A DNA stretch of 64,000 nt from Candidatus Andeanibacterium colombiense (GTDB lineage: Bacteria; Pseudomonadota; Alphaproteobacteria; Sphingomonadales; Sphingomonadaceae): assembly GCA_029202985.1 (NCBI GenBank), contig CP119316.1, positions 1,674,001 to 1,738,000 on the forward strand. Reading direction: 5' to 3'. Shown here piece by piece: positions 1 through 8,703 of this stretch (positions are counted from its first letter, which is position 1; every line of letters begins with the position of its first letter). The notes beneath the pieces were generated by a model. It was not told where the DNA came from and did not search any database. It was given only the letters and a program-made list of their open reading frames with translations. Both the position numbers and the translations under genes were made by a program.

Positions 1-922
1 CAATTGCGGCGGCTGGCAGGCGGCGATCGACCTCGCCGAGAAATGCGGCGCCGCGGTCTGGGCCGCACCCTATGCCGCGCGCGAGACCTTCCCCGAGGAC
101 CATCCGCAGTTCGCGGGCTTCCTCCCCGCGTGGCGCGACAAGCTCCGCGACCTGCTCGCCCCGCATGACGCGATCCTGGTCTGCGGCGCGCCGGTATTCA
201 CCTATCACGTCGAAGGCAGCGGCCCGCACTGGCCCGAGCACGCCGCGCTCGCCGCGCTGTCGGAAGATCCGCAGCATATCGCCGCGCTTCCGGGCGGGCT
301 CGGCGTGCTCGGCGATATTCGCGCGGGGCTCGAAGGCCTGACCGCCAGGATCAAGCCGGGCAGCTTCGCGGGTACCTCCCACCAGCTGATCGACCCGCCC
401 GCCGGGATGACCGCCGCCTATGTGCTCAAGCGCATCGCCGCGCTGCGCCCGGAAGGCGCGGTGGTGGTGGAGGAAGCGCCGACCGCGCGCGGACCCGAGC
501 ACGATACGCTGCCGATCCTGCGCGAAGGCGGGTTCTACACCTGCGCCAGCGGCGGCCTCGGCTATTCGCTCCCGGCCGCGGTCGGGGTCGCGCTGGGGCA
601 GGACGACAAGGTGATCGCGATCCTTGGCGACGGCTCCGCGATGTACACGATCCAGGGCCTGTTCAGTGCGCGCGACGAAATCGCCAATGTCAGCTTCCTG
701 ATCATGAACAACTCGGCCTATGCCGCGCTCACCGGCTTCTCGGCCGAGTTCGGGATGAACTTCGTCCCCGGCTGCGACCTCGCCGGGATCGATTTCGTCC
801 AGCTTGCCGAAGGCCTCGGCGTCACCGCCCGCCGGGTGGACGACCCCGGAGGGATCGACGAGGCGCTGCAATGGAGCTTCGAGCAGAGCGGCCCTACCCT
901 GGTCGATTTCCGGGTCGCCTGA
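1..922 (+). CDS. Benzoylformate decarboxylase-like ThDP-dependent enzyme, 5' end outside window
   Basis: The reading frame is open from base 2 and stops at 922, giving about 306 C-terminal residues. The central domain carries a GAPVFTYH stretch like that of benzoylformate decarboxylases. The C-terminal pyrophosphate domain has the ThDP/Mg motif, GDGS followed about 25 residues later by NN. Family members decarboxylate 2-oxo acids such as benzoylformate to aldehydes. The catalytic N-terminal domain is not in the window, so the substrate cannot be judged; acetolactate-synthase-like paralogues are the main alternative. The nearby lignostilbene oxygenase, GMC oxidoreductase and aromatic-acid transporter make an aromatic 2-oxo acid plausible, which is inference. 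Confidence 0.8.
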   Translation, partial: NCGGWQAAIDLAEKCGAAVWAAPYAARETFPEDHPQFAGFLPAWRDKLRDLLAPHDAILVCGAPVFTYHVEGSGPHWPEHAALAALSEDPQHIAALPGGLGVLGDIRAGLEGLTARIKPGSFAGTSHQLIDPPAGMTAAYVLKRIAALRPEGAVVVEEAPTARGPEHDTLPILREGGFYTCASGGLGYSLPAAVGVALGQDDKVIAILGDGSAMYTIQGLFSARDEIANVSFLIMNNSAYAALTGFSAEFGMNFVPGCDLAGIDFVQLAEGLGVTARRVDDPGGIDEALQWSFEQSGPTLVDFRVA

Positions 923-1054
923 GCATTTATCGTAAATTTCCATTTTCTAAATTATTGTCTGCCAATCTTGCAACGACCAGGCCTGTGCCGACGGGATACG
1001 CACAGGCGCCAGGACTCCGTGGATATGGGGATCTCGCGGCCAGGGGGTGTCAGT

Positions 1055-3163
1055 ATGGGCAAGCAAGTCACTATCACGGCTGACGGAGCCGACCGCGATG
1101 TCCGCGGCCCATCCGGCGTGGAATTCGAGGCGTTTCTCGATCTGACCCCCACACCCGCATGGGTTTACGATGCCGCGACGTTCACCCTGGTGGCGGCCAA
1201 CGATGCCGCCTGTTCGCTCTACGGCTATCGGCGCGAAGACCTGCTGGGCTTGAGCGTCTTCGATCTTTGCGTCGAAGAAGAACGCGATCTGATCGGCCGG
1301 AAGATGGCCGACCCGGATCAGGTCAATGCGGCCAAGGAGATCTGGAGTACGATGTGCTCCGATGGGCGAATAATCAAAGTGATGATGTTCCTGCGCCGCG
1401 CGTCCTGTGGCGGTTCGAACTGCATTATCGCGTGCATCATCGATTTTACGGAGCAGAAAAACGCATCGCTCGAATTGAAGCGGACGAAGATATTCCTCGA
1501 TGCGGTGGTCGAATCCATTCCTTCGATGGTGTTCGTCAAGGATGCGGTCGACGGGCGGTTCGTGCTGTTGAACGAGGCGGGAGAAAACCTCCTGCAGATC
1601 AAGCGCGAAGAGCTGATCGGCAGAACGGACTTCGATCTGTTCGATCCCACCGAAGCGGAGCGTTTCCGCACGGCAGACCGGGAAGTCGTTGCGCTGGGCA
1701 AGCTGGTCACGATCGACAAGGAGCCCCTCACGACGCCCGAAGGCATCAGGCTGCTCAGGACCCAGAAGGTCGGTGTTCCGGACATCAACGGGAATCCGCG
1801 CTACCTGCTCGGAATTTCGGAAGACGTGACCGAGAAGGTCAAGATGGAGGAGCGCAACAAGCACCTCGCGCTGCACGACATCCTGACGAATTTGCCGAAC
1901 CGCACGGCGTTTTTCGACAATCTTTCCGCCCGGCTCAAGCAGCACAACCAAAGGACGGCCCTGTTGTTCGTCGACCTCGATGGCTTCAAGCGGGTGAACG
2001 ACACGCGCGGGCACAAGGTCGGCGATGTCCTGCTGAAGCTCGTCGCAAGAAGGTTCGAGGACTTCGCGTCGGCCACCGGTGCCCATGTGAGTCGGCTGGG
2101 CGGCGACGAGTTCGCCAGCGTGCTTGCATGCCCGGATGCGAAGGAAGCCGGGTCGATCGCGCTCGGTCTGATACGGAGACTGAGCGAGCCCTACGACATT
2201 TCCCTCGGGCAGCGGGTTCATATCAGCGCTTCGGTCGGAGTCGCGCTTTCACCCGAGCACGGTCTTGAGAGCGAAGTCCTGCTGTGGCGGGCGGATCTGG
2301 CGCTTTATGCATCGAAAGCCTCGGGAAGGGGGCAGGTCTCGATTTTCTCCGACGACATGGAGGACGAGATGCGGGAGCGCAACGCGCTCGAGATTTCCTT
2401 GCGGCAAGCGCTGGAAGACCAAGCCAATCTGTTTGTGTTCTACCAGCCTATCGTCGACATCGAGACCGGCGAGACGACTGCGCGGGAGGCGCTGATCCGC
2501 TGGCACGAGTTCGAGCGCGGGTGGGTCCCCCCCGCGATTTTCATTCCGATCGCGGAGCAGAGCGACCTGATCGACGAGCTCAGTTTTCTCGTCCTGAATC
2601 GTGCCTGCCGCGATGCGTTGTCCTGGACCGACAACGCGCGGGTGGCGGTCAATATGTCGGCGCGCCAGCTCGGCAAGGGAACCCTCGCCAATACCGTGCT
2701 CGAAGCTCTTGCCGCTTCCGGGCTGAGCCCGAAGCGCCTGGAGATCGAAATTACCGAAACGGCGCTGCTGGTGAACGAGGACCAGACCCTGGCGGATCTG
2801 CGGCAGCTGCGCGCGATGGGGGTCCGTGTCGCGCTCGACGATTTCGGAACCGGATATTCCTCGCTGTCGCACCTCCGGGCGTTCCCGTTCGACAAGATCA
2901 AGATCGACGGGTCGTTCGTGGCGGATGCGGTCGAACGCAGCGATTGCGCCGCGGTGGTCAAGTCCATTGCCGAGCTCGGCCGGATGCTGGGGGTCAGGAC
3001 CGTGGCCGAGGGAGTGGAGAACCAGGCTCAGATGGACTGCGTCCGGCGCCTCGGATGCTGCGAGATGCAGGGGCATCTCATCGGCAAGGCGGTGCCGGAG
3101 GCGAAAGACAGGCTTCGCGTCGCCGAACTCGACCGCGAACCGCTCCTCAGAGCCAACGGCTAG
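1055..3163 (+). CDS. PAS-PAS-GGDEF-EAL cyclic-di-GMP signalling protein
   Basis: A 702-residue protein with two PAS sensor domains (about 22-135 and 150-270), a GGDEF domain (about 275-435) and an EAL domain (about 450-690). The GGDEF motif is intact at residue 349. The EAL motif (EALIRW, residue 478), the DDFGTG loop and the KIDGSF and AEGVE motifs are also intact. Both cyclase and phosphodiesterase activity are therefore possible. There is no transmembrane segment, so it is probably cytoplasmic and senses through PAS. I chose the ATG at 1055 because AGGGGG lies 7-8 nt upstream; in-frame ATGs at 968 and 1025 add an Arg-rich, non-domain extension. It stands alone between unrelated genes. Confidence 0.92.
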   Translation: MGKQVTITADGADRDVRGPSGVEFEAFLDLTPTPAWVYDAATFTLVAANDAACSLYGYRREDLLGLSVFDLCVEEERDLIGRKMADPDQVNAAKEIWSTMCSDGRIIKVMMFLRRASCGGSNCIIACIIDFTEQKNASLELKRTKIFLDAVVESIPSMVFVKDAVDGRFVLLNEAGENLLQIKREELIGRTDFDLFDPTEAERFRTADREVVALGKLVTIDKEPLTTPEGIRLLRTQKVGVPDINGNPRYLLGISEDVTEKVKMEERNKHLALHDILTNLPNRTAFFDNLSARLKQHNQRTALLFVDLDGFKRVNDTRGHKVGDVLLKLVARRFEDFASATGAHVSRLGGDEFASVLACPDAKEAGSIALGLIRRLSEPYDISLGQRVHISASVGVALSPEHGLESEVLLWRADLALYASKASGRGQVSIFSDDMEDEMRERNALEISLRQALEDQANLFVFYQPIVDIETGETTAREALIRWHEFERGWVPPAIFIPIAEQSDLIDELSFLVLNRACRDALSWTDNARVAVNMSARQLGKGTLANTVLEALAASGLSPKRLEIEITETALLVNEDQTLADLRQLRAMGVRVALDDFGTGYSSLSHLRAFPFDKIKIDGSFVADAVERSDCAAVVKSIAELGRMLGVRTVAEGVENQAQMDCVRRLGCCEMQGHLIGKAVPEAKDRLRVAELDREPLLRANG

Positions 3164-3389
3164 GTCTAAGCCGGTTGTTATTGCGGCGACGCATCGAGCG
3201 TCACTGCGCGGCGGGGATCGCCTCTTGCCCCGCGCTCCTTTGCCGCACCCATATTTGCCGAGCACGTCGCTGTCGTCCCGCGACGAATCGATGGATTATT
3301 GCGCGCTGCCCGGGCGATGCGAGGCTTGCGCGGTTTCGGCATTCGCCCGGGGATCGGCCGCCGCGTTCGGGCGGCAGCCGCCCGGGTGG

Positions 3390-3650
3390 TCACAGCCGCC
3401 CGCGAAAACCACCGCGAAACAGCCGTAGCAGCAGCAACAGGATGATCGCACCGACGACCGACCACAGAACGCTCATCACCGAGATCGGAGCGCTGAGAAA
3501 CGATGCCCCGCCTCCGAAAATGAAACCCGCGATGAGCGCCCCGAGCAGGCCCACCACCATATCGAAAACGAGCCCGCCGCCGCCTCCGACGACCGCGCTT
3601 GCCAGCCATCCGACAAGGATGCCGACCAAAAGAATGACGATGATGCCCAT
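3390..3650 (-). CDS. GlsB/YeaQ/YmgE family small membrane protein
   Basis: An 86-residue, very hydrophobic protein with three predicted membrane segments and Gly-rich helices (GWLASAVVGGGGG, GLLGALIAGFIFGGG), as in the transglycosylase-associated/GlsB/YeaQ/YmgE family. Members are stress-induced inner-membrane proteins of unclear activity. Start at 3650 is supported by GAGGAG a few bases upstream. It is monocistronic, converging on the GGDEF/EAL gene. The 226 bases between the two genes show no convincing feature. Confidence 0.85.
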   Translation of the reverse strand: MGIIVILLVGILVGWLASAVVGGGGGLVFDMVVGLLGALIAGFIFGGGASFLSAPISVMSVLWSVVGAIILLLLLRLFRGGFRGRL

Positions 3651-3820
3651 TTTTGTTCTCCTCGCCGTGTAAGACGTCGCATCCTGCCTGTGGTTCCAGC
3701 TAGAACCCGATAACCGCTGGCCGCAGTGGGTCGAAAGCGGGCGGCGGCAGACGTGCCTGGCGGCAATTTGCCAGGCTCATGAGATCGGCAGAATGTCGGG
3801 TTTTGACCTCGCGGGTAGAC

Positions 3821-4881
3821 TCATTTACCCTCCTCGGCCTTCCGCCCGCCCCGCGCGGCCGTGATCGCCTCGCGCACCGTGTTGCCCTCGTGGCAGGCAT
3901 ATTCGTAGATCATATAGCTGTCGTCGCGCGTCCATTCGAGCGCGACGGTCCACGGCGCGACGAAGGTATCGGGATCGTCGTAGGTCACGCGGTAGTCGAT
4001 CGTGTCAGGCGTGGTCATCGTCAGCCGCTCGGTCGCTCTGGCGACCGGGCCGACCGGCTGGGTCGCGTGGTTGCGGCCAGGGAAAGGCCCGGCGGCGCGG
4101 CGTGCGAGGTCAGCGGTCGCGCTGTCACCGCTGACGATGTTGGCGGTCTCGATCACCAGCGTGTCGCCCTCCCAATGGCCGCGGCTGTCGCCGTGCCATG
4201 CGCGCACCGGATCGGCCAATGGCCGGCGCGGCCGAGCGGGATTACGCGGGCGCCGAAGGTTTCGAGCTGCAGCACGACATAGCCGGGCGCCTGGAACAGG
4301 CGGATGCCGTTGTTGTAGGGCTGCGGCAGCATCACCGCCGGAAAGCCGCGGGTGATACAGCGTTCGAACGGGTCGAGATCGCTGATCCAGTCGGTCGCGG
4401 CGCCGGTCTGCCAGGTCGAGCGACCTTTGGCGTAAAGCTCCTGCCCGCGCGGGGTCAGCGGCGGCAACTGGCCATTTGCCGGATCGACCACCAGCGAGCT
4501 GCGCCGGCGGAGCGCCGATCTCCGCAGCCAGTCCGCCAGCCCTGCCGTGCCGCCGCCGCGGAGCTCGACCGAATAGGCCGCGTCCGATTTCTCCGCCTCC
4601 GCCAGCCGCCCGGCGAACTCCGCGTCGGTCAGCCAGGCGCGCGTACCCTGCTCCTCCTCGCGTTCGAGCGGGATGCCAGCGTCCCAGATATTCTGCAACG
4701 GCCAGGTCCCGCGCAAGTCGGGATCGCCCCACGGCGTGCGGGCTGCATGGAAGCCGGGCGCCACGACCGGAGCGGCGGCCGGATCGGTGCGGCCCCCCTC
4801 GGCCTCGGCCTCGGCCCCGGCGCCGCTCGCGAGCAGCACGGTTGCCACGACAGCCGCACGGAAGACTCGCACGGGCTTCAC
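3821..4881 (-). pseudogene. Conserved secreted hypothetical protein (GDSRGHWEGDTLV family) split by a frameshift
   Basis: Two overlapping minus-strand frames together encode one family member. The N-terminal part has a signal-peptide-like start (MKPVRVFRAAVVATVLLASG), WGDPDLRGTW and RCITRGFPAVMLPQPYNN. It then runs out of frame near 4200-4213, just after GHWPIR. The next frame carries the family's C-terminal motif HGDSRGHWEGDTLVIETANI. The break fits loss of one base (or gain of two). It is either a genuine inactivating mutation or an assembly error. Start is GTG at 4881, overlapping the stop of the DUF3237 gene (GTGA). The family is widespread in sphingomonads and has no known function. Confidence 0.75.
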
Positions 4882-5339
4882 AGCACCCGCCACACCCACA
4901 ATTTGATGCTCGCCGGATAACGCGCTCCCGCGCAAACGAAGATCGAGCGGTTCAGCCATGCATAGGGGCCGTCCGGTGCGATGAATTCGGGCACGGTGCG
5001 GAAATAGTATTCGGCCGGGTCGACCTCCTCGCCCGCCGCCAGCCGCGCCATGACTGTGTCGGGGCCATGGCGCAGACCGCGGTTGCGCAGCTGGATCAGC
5101 GCGCCGTCGTCGGTCTCGATCGCATAGGTCGCATCGACCAGCGTGACCCCGTCGTGCCTGGTGAGCTGCCAGTCGGACGCATTGCCGAGCAGGCGGCCGG
5201 TGATCTTCGGCCCCGTGACCGTGCCGCCCGCGACGATCGGGATGATCCGCCGCGCGCCGTCATGGGTCGTGCCGATCTGGCGCGGGGGCTCCAGCTGCGC
5301 GGTCGCTTCGTAGACGAATTCGAGCTCGGGCCGGATCAT
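4878..5339 (-). CDS. DUF3237 family protein
   Basis: A 153-residue protein that matches DUF3237 from end to end: an N-terminal strand (LEFVYEATAQLEPP), an IPIVAGGTVTGP turn, AEYYFRTVPEFIAP and a C-terminal WLNRSIFVCAG. The family is a small beta-barrel-like fold without an assigned reaction, often found in aromatic or steroid catabolic regions of sphingomonads. The ATG at 5339 is chosen over longer frames because GGGGAG lies 5 nt upstream. Its stop overlaps the GTG of the frameshifted gene downstream, so the two were translationally coupled. Confidence 0.85.
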   Translation of the reverse strand: MIRPELEFVYEATAQLEPPRQIGTTHDGARRIIPIVAGGTVTGPKITGRLLGNASDWQLTRHDGVTLVDATYAIETDDGALIQLRNRGLRHGPDTVMARLAAGEEVDPAEYYFRTVPEFIAPDGPYAWLNRSIFVCAGARYPASIKLWVWRVL

Positions 5340-5664
5340 GCGCACTCCCCAAAAAACCATTTTCCTACACGGCGGCGATCCGCCACGATCATCCGGCCGG
5401 GCGGCGACCGAACCGCCGCCATCGTCACCCCAGGAAAGCCGCGCCGGAAGCGCGGCTTTCCTGCATCTGGAGCCGCCCCTATGGAAATGCACTTACCGGA
5501 CGTGTCGTCCCGTATGTGTTTCATCAACGTACGTTCCACGCAACCGCTTCCCGCCGCCCGAAAGCCGCATTTTTGCGTTGCTCCGGGGCGCAAGAACCTT
5601 AGGGTCCGGGCCGAACGAATCGCGCCAAATGCGCGTCGAACGGGTTCGAGAGGAGTTTACTGAA
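5340..5664. other. Divergent intergenic region
   Basis: 325 bases between the DUF3237 start (minus) and the GMC oxidoreductase start (plus) must hold promoters for both. I see a 14-bp perfect inverted repeat (5431-5463, separate entry) and an AT-richer stretch around 5490-5580. I could not identify confident -10/-35 boxes. Confidence 0.4.
5431..5463. repeat. Perfect 14-bp inverted repeat (GC-rich hairpin) between divergent genes
   Basis: Arms CAGGAAAGCCGCGC and GCGCGGCTTTCCTG flank the 5-nt loop CGGAA. The hairpin is as strong as a terminator, but no T-run follows on either strand and it lies between divergent promoters, so it cannot end either neighbour. It may be a regulatory structure, an attenuating leader of the GMC gene or a dispersed palindromic repeat. 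Confidence 0.6.
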
Positions 5665-7326
5665 ATGGCCGACGACATCCATGCGGACTATGTCATCGTC
5701 GGGGCCGGCAGCGCGGGCTGCGTGCTCGCCAACCGGCTGACCGAAAGCGGCGAATTCAAGGTGGTGCTGCTCGAAGCCGGCGGCGACGACCGCCCACTGC
5801 GCGAGCCGCGCCAGTTCATGTCCAACATGATGATCCATATCCCGATCGGCTTCGGCAAGACGCTCAACGATCCGAAGGTCAACTGGCTCTACGAAACCGA
5901 GATCGACGAAGGCACCGGCGGGCGCCCGCACAAATGGCCCAAGGGCAAGGTGCTCGGCGGATCGTCCTCGATCAACGGGCTGCTCTATGTCCGCGGCCAG
6001 TCGGCCGATTACGACGGCTGGGCCCAGATGGGCGCGCGCGGCTGGAGCTGGGACGATGTGCTCCCCTATTTCAAGAAGAGCGAGAACCAGGAACGCGGCG
6101 CGGGCGAATATCACGGCGAGGGCGGGCCGCTCCACGTATCCGACTTCCCCGACGAGCATCCGGTGTCGAAGGCGCTGATCGAAGCCTGCGTCGAGGCCGG
6201 GGTGCGCCCGAAGGACAATCTCAACGACGGCGACCAGGAAGGAGCGAGCTTCTTCCAGATGACCGCGAAGAAGGGCATGCGGGTTTCGGCTGCGGTCGCC
6301 TTCCTTCACCCGGCGATGGGCCGTTCGAATTTGCGGGTCGAGACCCGGGCGATGACCACCCGGATCCTGTTCGAAGGCAAGCGCGCGATCGGGGTCGAAT
6401 TCACCCAGGGCGGGGTGACCCGCAAGGTCTTCGCGAAGCGCGAGGTGATCCTTTCGGCGGGGTCGGTGGAATCGCCGAAGCTGCTCGAAATCTCCGGCAT
6501 CGGCCAGGGCGCGCTGCTGCAGGAACTCGGCGTTCAGCTGGTGCATGAAGCGAAGATGGTCGGCGAGAATATGCAGGACCATGTGATGATCGGCTGCCAG
6601 GCCCGGCTGAAGGAGGACTGGCACTCGATCAACCATCTCTCGACCGGGCTCAACCTGGTCAAGGAGGTCATCAAGTACGGGATCAGGCGCAAGGGCCTGC
6701 TGTCGATGGCGGTGGCCCACGGCTGCGCCTTCGTGCGCACCCGGCCCGAGCTCGAGACGCCCGACATGCAGATCCACGTGATGGCCGCTTCGATGGACCT
6801 CGAAGTGCTCGCGGTGTCGCAGGGGCTGCAGCTCGAGAAGGAGCCGGGCCTCGCGTCGAACCCGTGCCAGCTGCGCCCGGAATCGCGCGGTTCGATCCAT
6901 GCGCGCTCGCCCGACGGGATGGCCGCGCCGAAGATCGTGCCGAATTACTTCTCCGATCCGATCGACCAGGAAATGGCGGTCACCCAGCTCAAGGTGATCC
7001 GCAAGATCTGGCAGCAGCCGGCGCTTGAGCCCTACATGGCTTCGAAGACCGATCCGTTCGGCGAGACCGACGAGCAGATGTTCGAATACGCGAAGGTCGC
7101 CTCGGCCACCGTGTATCACCCGGTCGGCACCGTCAGCATGGGCCCGGACGAGCGCTTCCCGCTCGACCCGCGGCTGCGCGTGCGCGGAGTCGAAGGGCTG
7201 CGCGTTATCGACGCTTCGGTGTTCCCGAAGATCACCTCGGGCAACACCAACGCGCCGACCATCATGGTCGCCGAGAAGGGCTCCGCGATGATCCTCGAGG
7301 ATGCGCGGGAAGCGGTGGCGGCCTAG
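5665..7326 (+). CDS. GMC family FAD-dependent oxidoreductase (choline dehydrogenase-like)
   Basis: A 553-residue glucose-methanol-choline oxidoreductase. It shows the FAD Rossmann motif GAGSAG at residues 13-18, GMC signature 1 (GGSSSINGLLYVRG), signature 2 (SAGSVESPKLLEISGIG), the active-site His485 in YHPVGT and Asn529 in SGNTNAPT. Members oxidise alcohols to aldehydes. Sphingomonad homologues act on choline, polyethylene glycol or lignin-derived alcohols, so the substrate is open. Start at 5665 is preceded by GAGGAG. Its stop overlaps the stop of the convergent serine hydrolase gene by 4 bases. Confidence 0.92.
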   Translation: MADDIHADYVIVGAGSAGCVLANRLTESGEFKVVLLEAGGDDRPLREPRQFMSNMMIHIPIGFGKTLNDPKVNWLYETEIDEGTGGRPHKWPKGKVLGGSSSINGLLYVRGQSADYDGWAQMGARGWSWDDVLPYFKKSENQERGAGEYHGEGGPLHVSDFPDEHPVSKALIEACVEAGVRPKDNLNDGDQEGASFFQMTAKKGMRVSAAVAFLHPAMGRSNLRVETRAMTTRILFEGKRAIGVEFTQGGVTRKVFAKREVILSAGSVESPKLLEISGIGQGALLQELGVQLVHEAKMVGENMQDHVMIGCQARLKEDWHSINHLSTGLNLVKEVIKYGIRRKGLLSMAVAHGCAFVRTRPELETPDMQIHVMAASMDLEVLAVSQGLQLEKEPGLASNPCQLRPESRGSIHARSPDGMAAPKIVPNYFSDPIDQEMAVTQLKVIRKIWQQPALEPYMASKTDPFGETDEQMFEYAKVASATVYHPVGTVSMGPDERFPLDPRLRVRGVEGLRVIDASVFPKITSGNTNAPTIMVAEKGSAMILEDAREAVAA

Positions 7327-8591
7327 CCGACAGGGGTGTGCGCGATCGCCTTGAAATAGGCGATCGTCTCGGCCTCCAGCGTCGGCGGCGGCTTGGGCGG
7401 GTAGTAACTGAGCTTGACGATCACCGTGTCGGTCTTCGGGCTGACATAGATGTACTGGCCCGCGAGCCCGACCGCCGCATAGGCGCCCGGCTCGTCGTCG
7501 ACCTGCCAGATCTGGTAGCCATAGCCGGGGAAGCCCTTGCCCTTGGGCGCGCCGGTCGGGAGCATCGTGGTCGCTTCCGGCATCCACTTGTGGACGATGT
7601 CCGCATCGCCGCGCTTGCCGTTGCGGAGCATCAGCAGGCCGAGTCGGCCATAGTCGCGCAGGGTCGCGTTGAAGCCCATGCCGTTGAGCGCGCGCCCGGT
7701 GCCGGGCGGACCGTCGGCGATCCAGAAGGCGTCGCCCTCCGCGCCGAGCGGTTCCCACAGATGGGTGCGGGTGAAGGTTTCCAGCCGGTCGCCGGTCGCC
7801 TTCTCGAGCACCCATCCGAGCACCATCGTGTCGAGCGTCGAGTAGTTGAAATTGCTGCCGGGCTTGGTCTTGTTCTTCGTCTCGAGCGCGCCGGCGGCGA
7901 AGCGCATTTTGTTCAGGACGATCGCCTGTTCGTGGAGCTTGCCGGCGAAGCTCGGATGCGCGCCGAAATCGTAGCGTTCGTTATAATCGACGCCCGAGCG
8001 CATCTGCAGTAGCTGGCGGATCGTCACCCCGTCATAGCCGGTGCCCTTGAGTTCGGGGACATAGCGTTCGGCCGGATCGTCGAGCGAGCGGATGTCATGC
8101 TCGGCCACCGCGATGCCCATGAGCAGCGAGGTCACTGTCTTGGCCATCGACATCGAGAGGAAGTGGGTGTTCTCGTCAGAGCGGTTTCGATAGTCCTCGA
8201 ACACGATCTTGCCGCCCTTGATCACCAGCATCGCATTGGTGAAGCTGCGTTCGGCGAAATCCTTGTAGTCGGAGCTCTTCCCGCCGAATTCATCCTTCGG
8301 CATCGCGAAGCCGTCCGCGCGCGGCAATTCCCACACATCGCCCGCGCGGGTGACCGCGCGCGATTCGAACACATGGTCGGTATCGCGGAAGGTGAAGCTC
8401 TCGACCTCCGGATTGAGCAGCTGCCAGCGCATCGCGATGACCGCCGGGGTGAGCGGATAAGTCTTGTCCTGCTTCGGCTCGGCCGCGAGCGAAGCCTCGG
8501 GGGCGGGAGTCTGCTCCGCCTCCCGCGAGCACGAAGCGAGGGTGAGCACCAAGGCGGCGAGCGCGACACCTGCAAGACTATTGCGAACCAC
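7323..8591 (-). CDS. Serine beta-lactamase-fold hydrolase, predicted lipoprotein
   Basis: About 422 residues with an N-terminal lipobox (LTLASC), so probably lipid-anchored in the cell envelope. The SxxK catalytic tetrad appears as SMAK within SMSMAKTVTS, followed by YST (YxN analogue) and a C-terminal LAGQ replacing KTG. This is the class C beta-lactamase/6-aminohexanoate hydrolase family. Most members are esterases or peptidases, not resistance enzymes. I prefer the GTG at 8591 (GGGAGAG 7 nt upstream) over the ATG at 8612, because that ATG lies inside a dispersed inverted repeat. Confidence 0.85.
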   Translation of the reverse strand: MVRNSLAGVALAALVLTLASCSREAEQTPAPEASLAAEPKQDKTYPLTPAVIAMRWQLLNPEVESFTFRDTDHVFESRAVTRAGDVWELPRADGFAMPKDEFGGKSSDYKDFAERSFTNAMLVIKGGKIVFEDYRNRSDENTHFLSMSMAKTVTSLLMGIAVAEHDIRSLDDPAERYVPELKGTGYDGVTIRQLLQMRSGVDYNERYDFGAHPSFAGKLHEQAIVLNKMRFAAGALETKNKTKPGSNFNYSTLDTMVLGWVLEKATGDRLETFTRTHLWEPLGAEGDAFWIADGPPGTGRALNGMGFNATLRDYGRLGLLMLRNGKRGDADIVHKWMPEATTMLPTGAPKGKGFPGYGYQIWQVDDEPGAYAAVGLAGQYIYVSPKTDTVIVKLSYYPPKPPPTLEAETIAYFKAIAHTPVG

Positions 8592-8607
8592 GACGCTTCT
8601 CTCCCTT

Positions 8608-8693
8608 GTCATCCCGGATTTGTTCCGGGATCCCGCTTTCTATTCAAAACGCGTCTTCGAACAAGCGGGACCCCGGAACAAATCCGGGGTGAC
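8608..8693. repeat. 31-bp-arm inverted repeat (intergenic palindromic element)
   Basis: The left arm 8608-8638 begins GTCATCCCGGATTTG and the right arm 8663-8693 ends CAAATCCGGGGTGAC. The arms are complementary except at two positions, and both mismatches allow G-U pairs in RNA. The 24-base loop is unrelated. It lies between two minus-strand genes, just after the carotenoid oxygenase stop. It probably acts as an mRNA 3' hairpin or terminator and is probably a member of a dispersed repeat family. Confidence 0.8.
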
Positions 8694-8703
8694 GAAGAGA
8701 CGA

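Noticed and set aside
5599..7815. Long minus-strand frame opposite the GMC oxidoreductase
   Set aside because: It lies antisense to a gene with all GMC motifs and shows none itself.
7323..8591. Antibiotic-resistance beta-lactamase
   Set aside because: The SxxK/YST/LAGQ pattern is that of the broad esterase/peptidase group; key class C residues such as KTG are absent.
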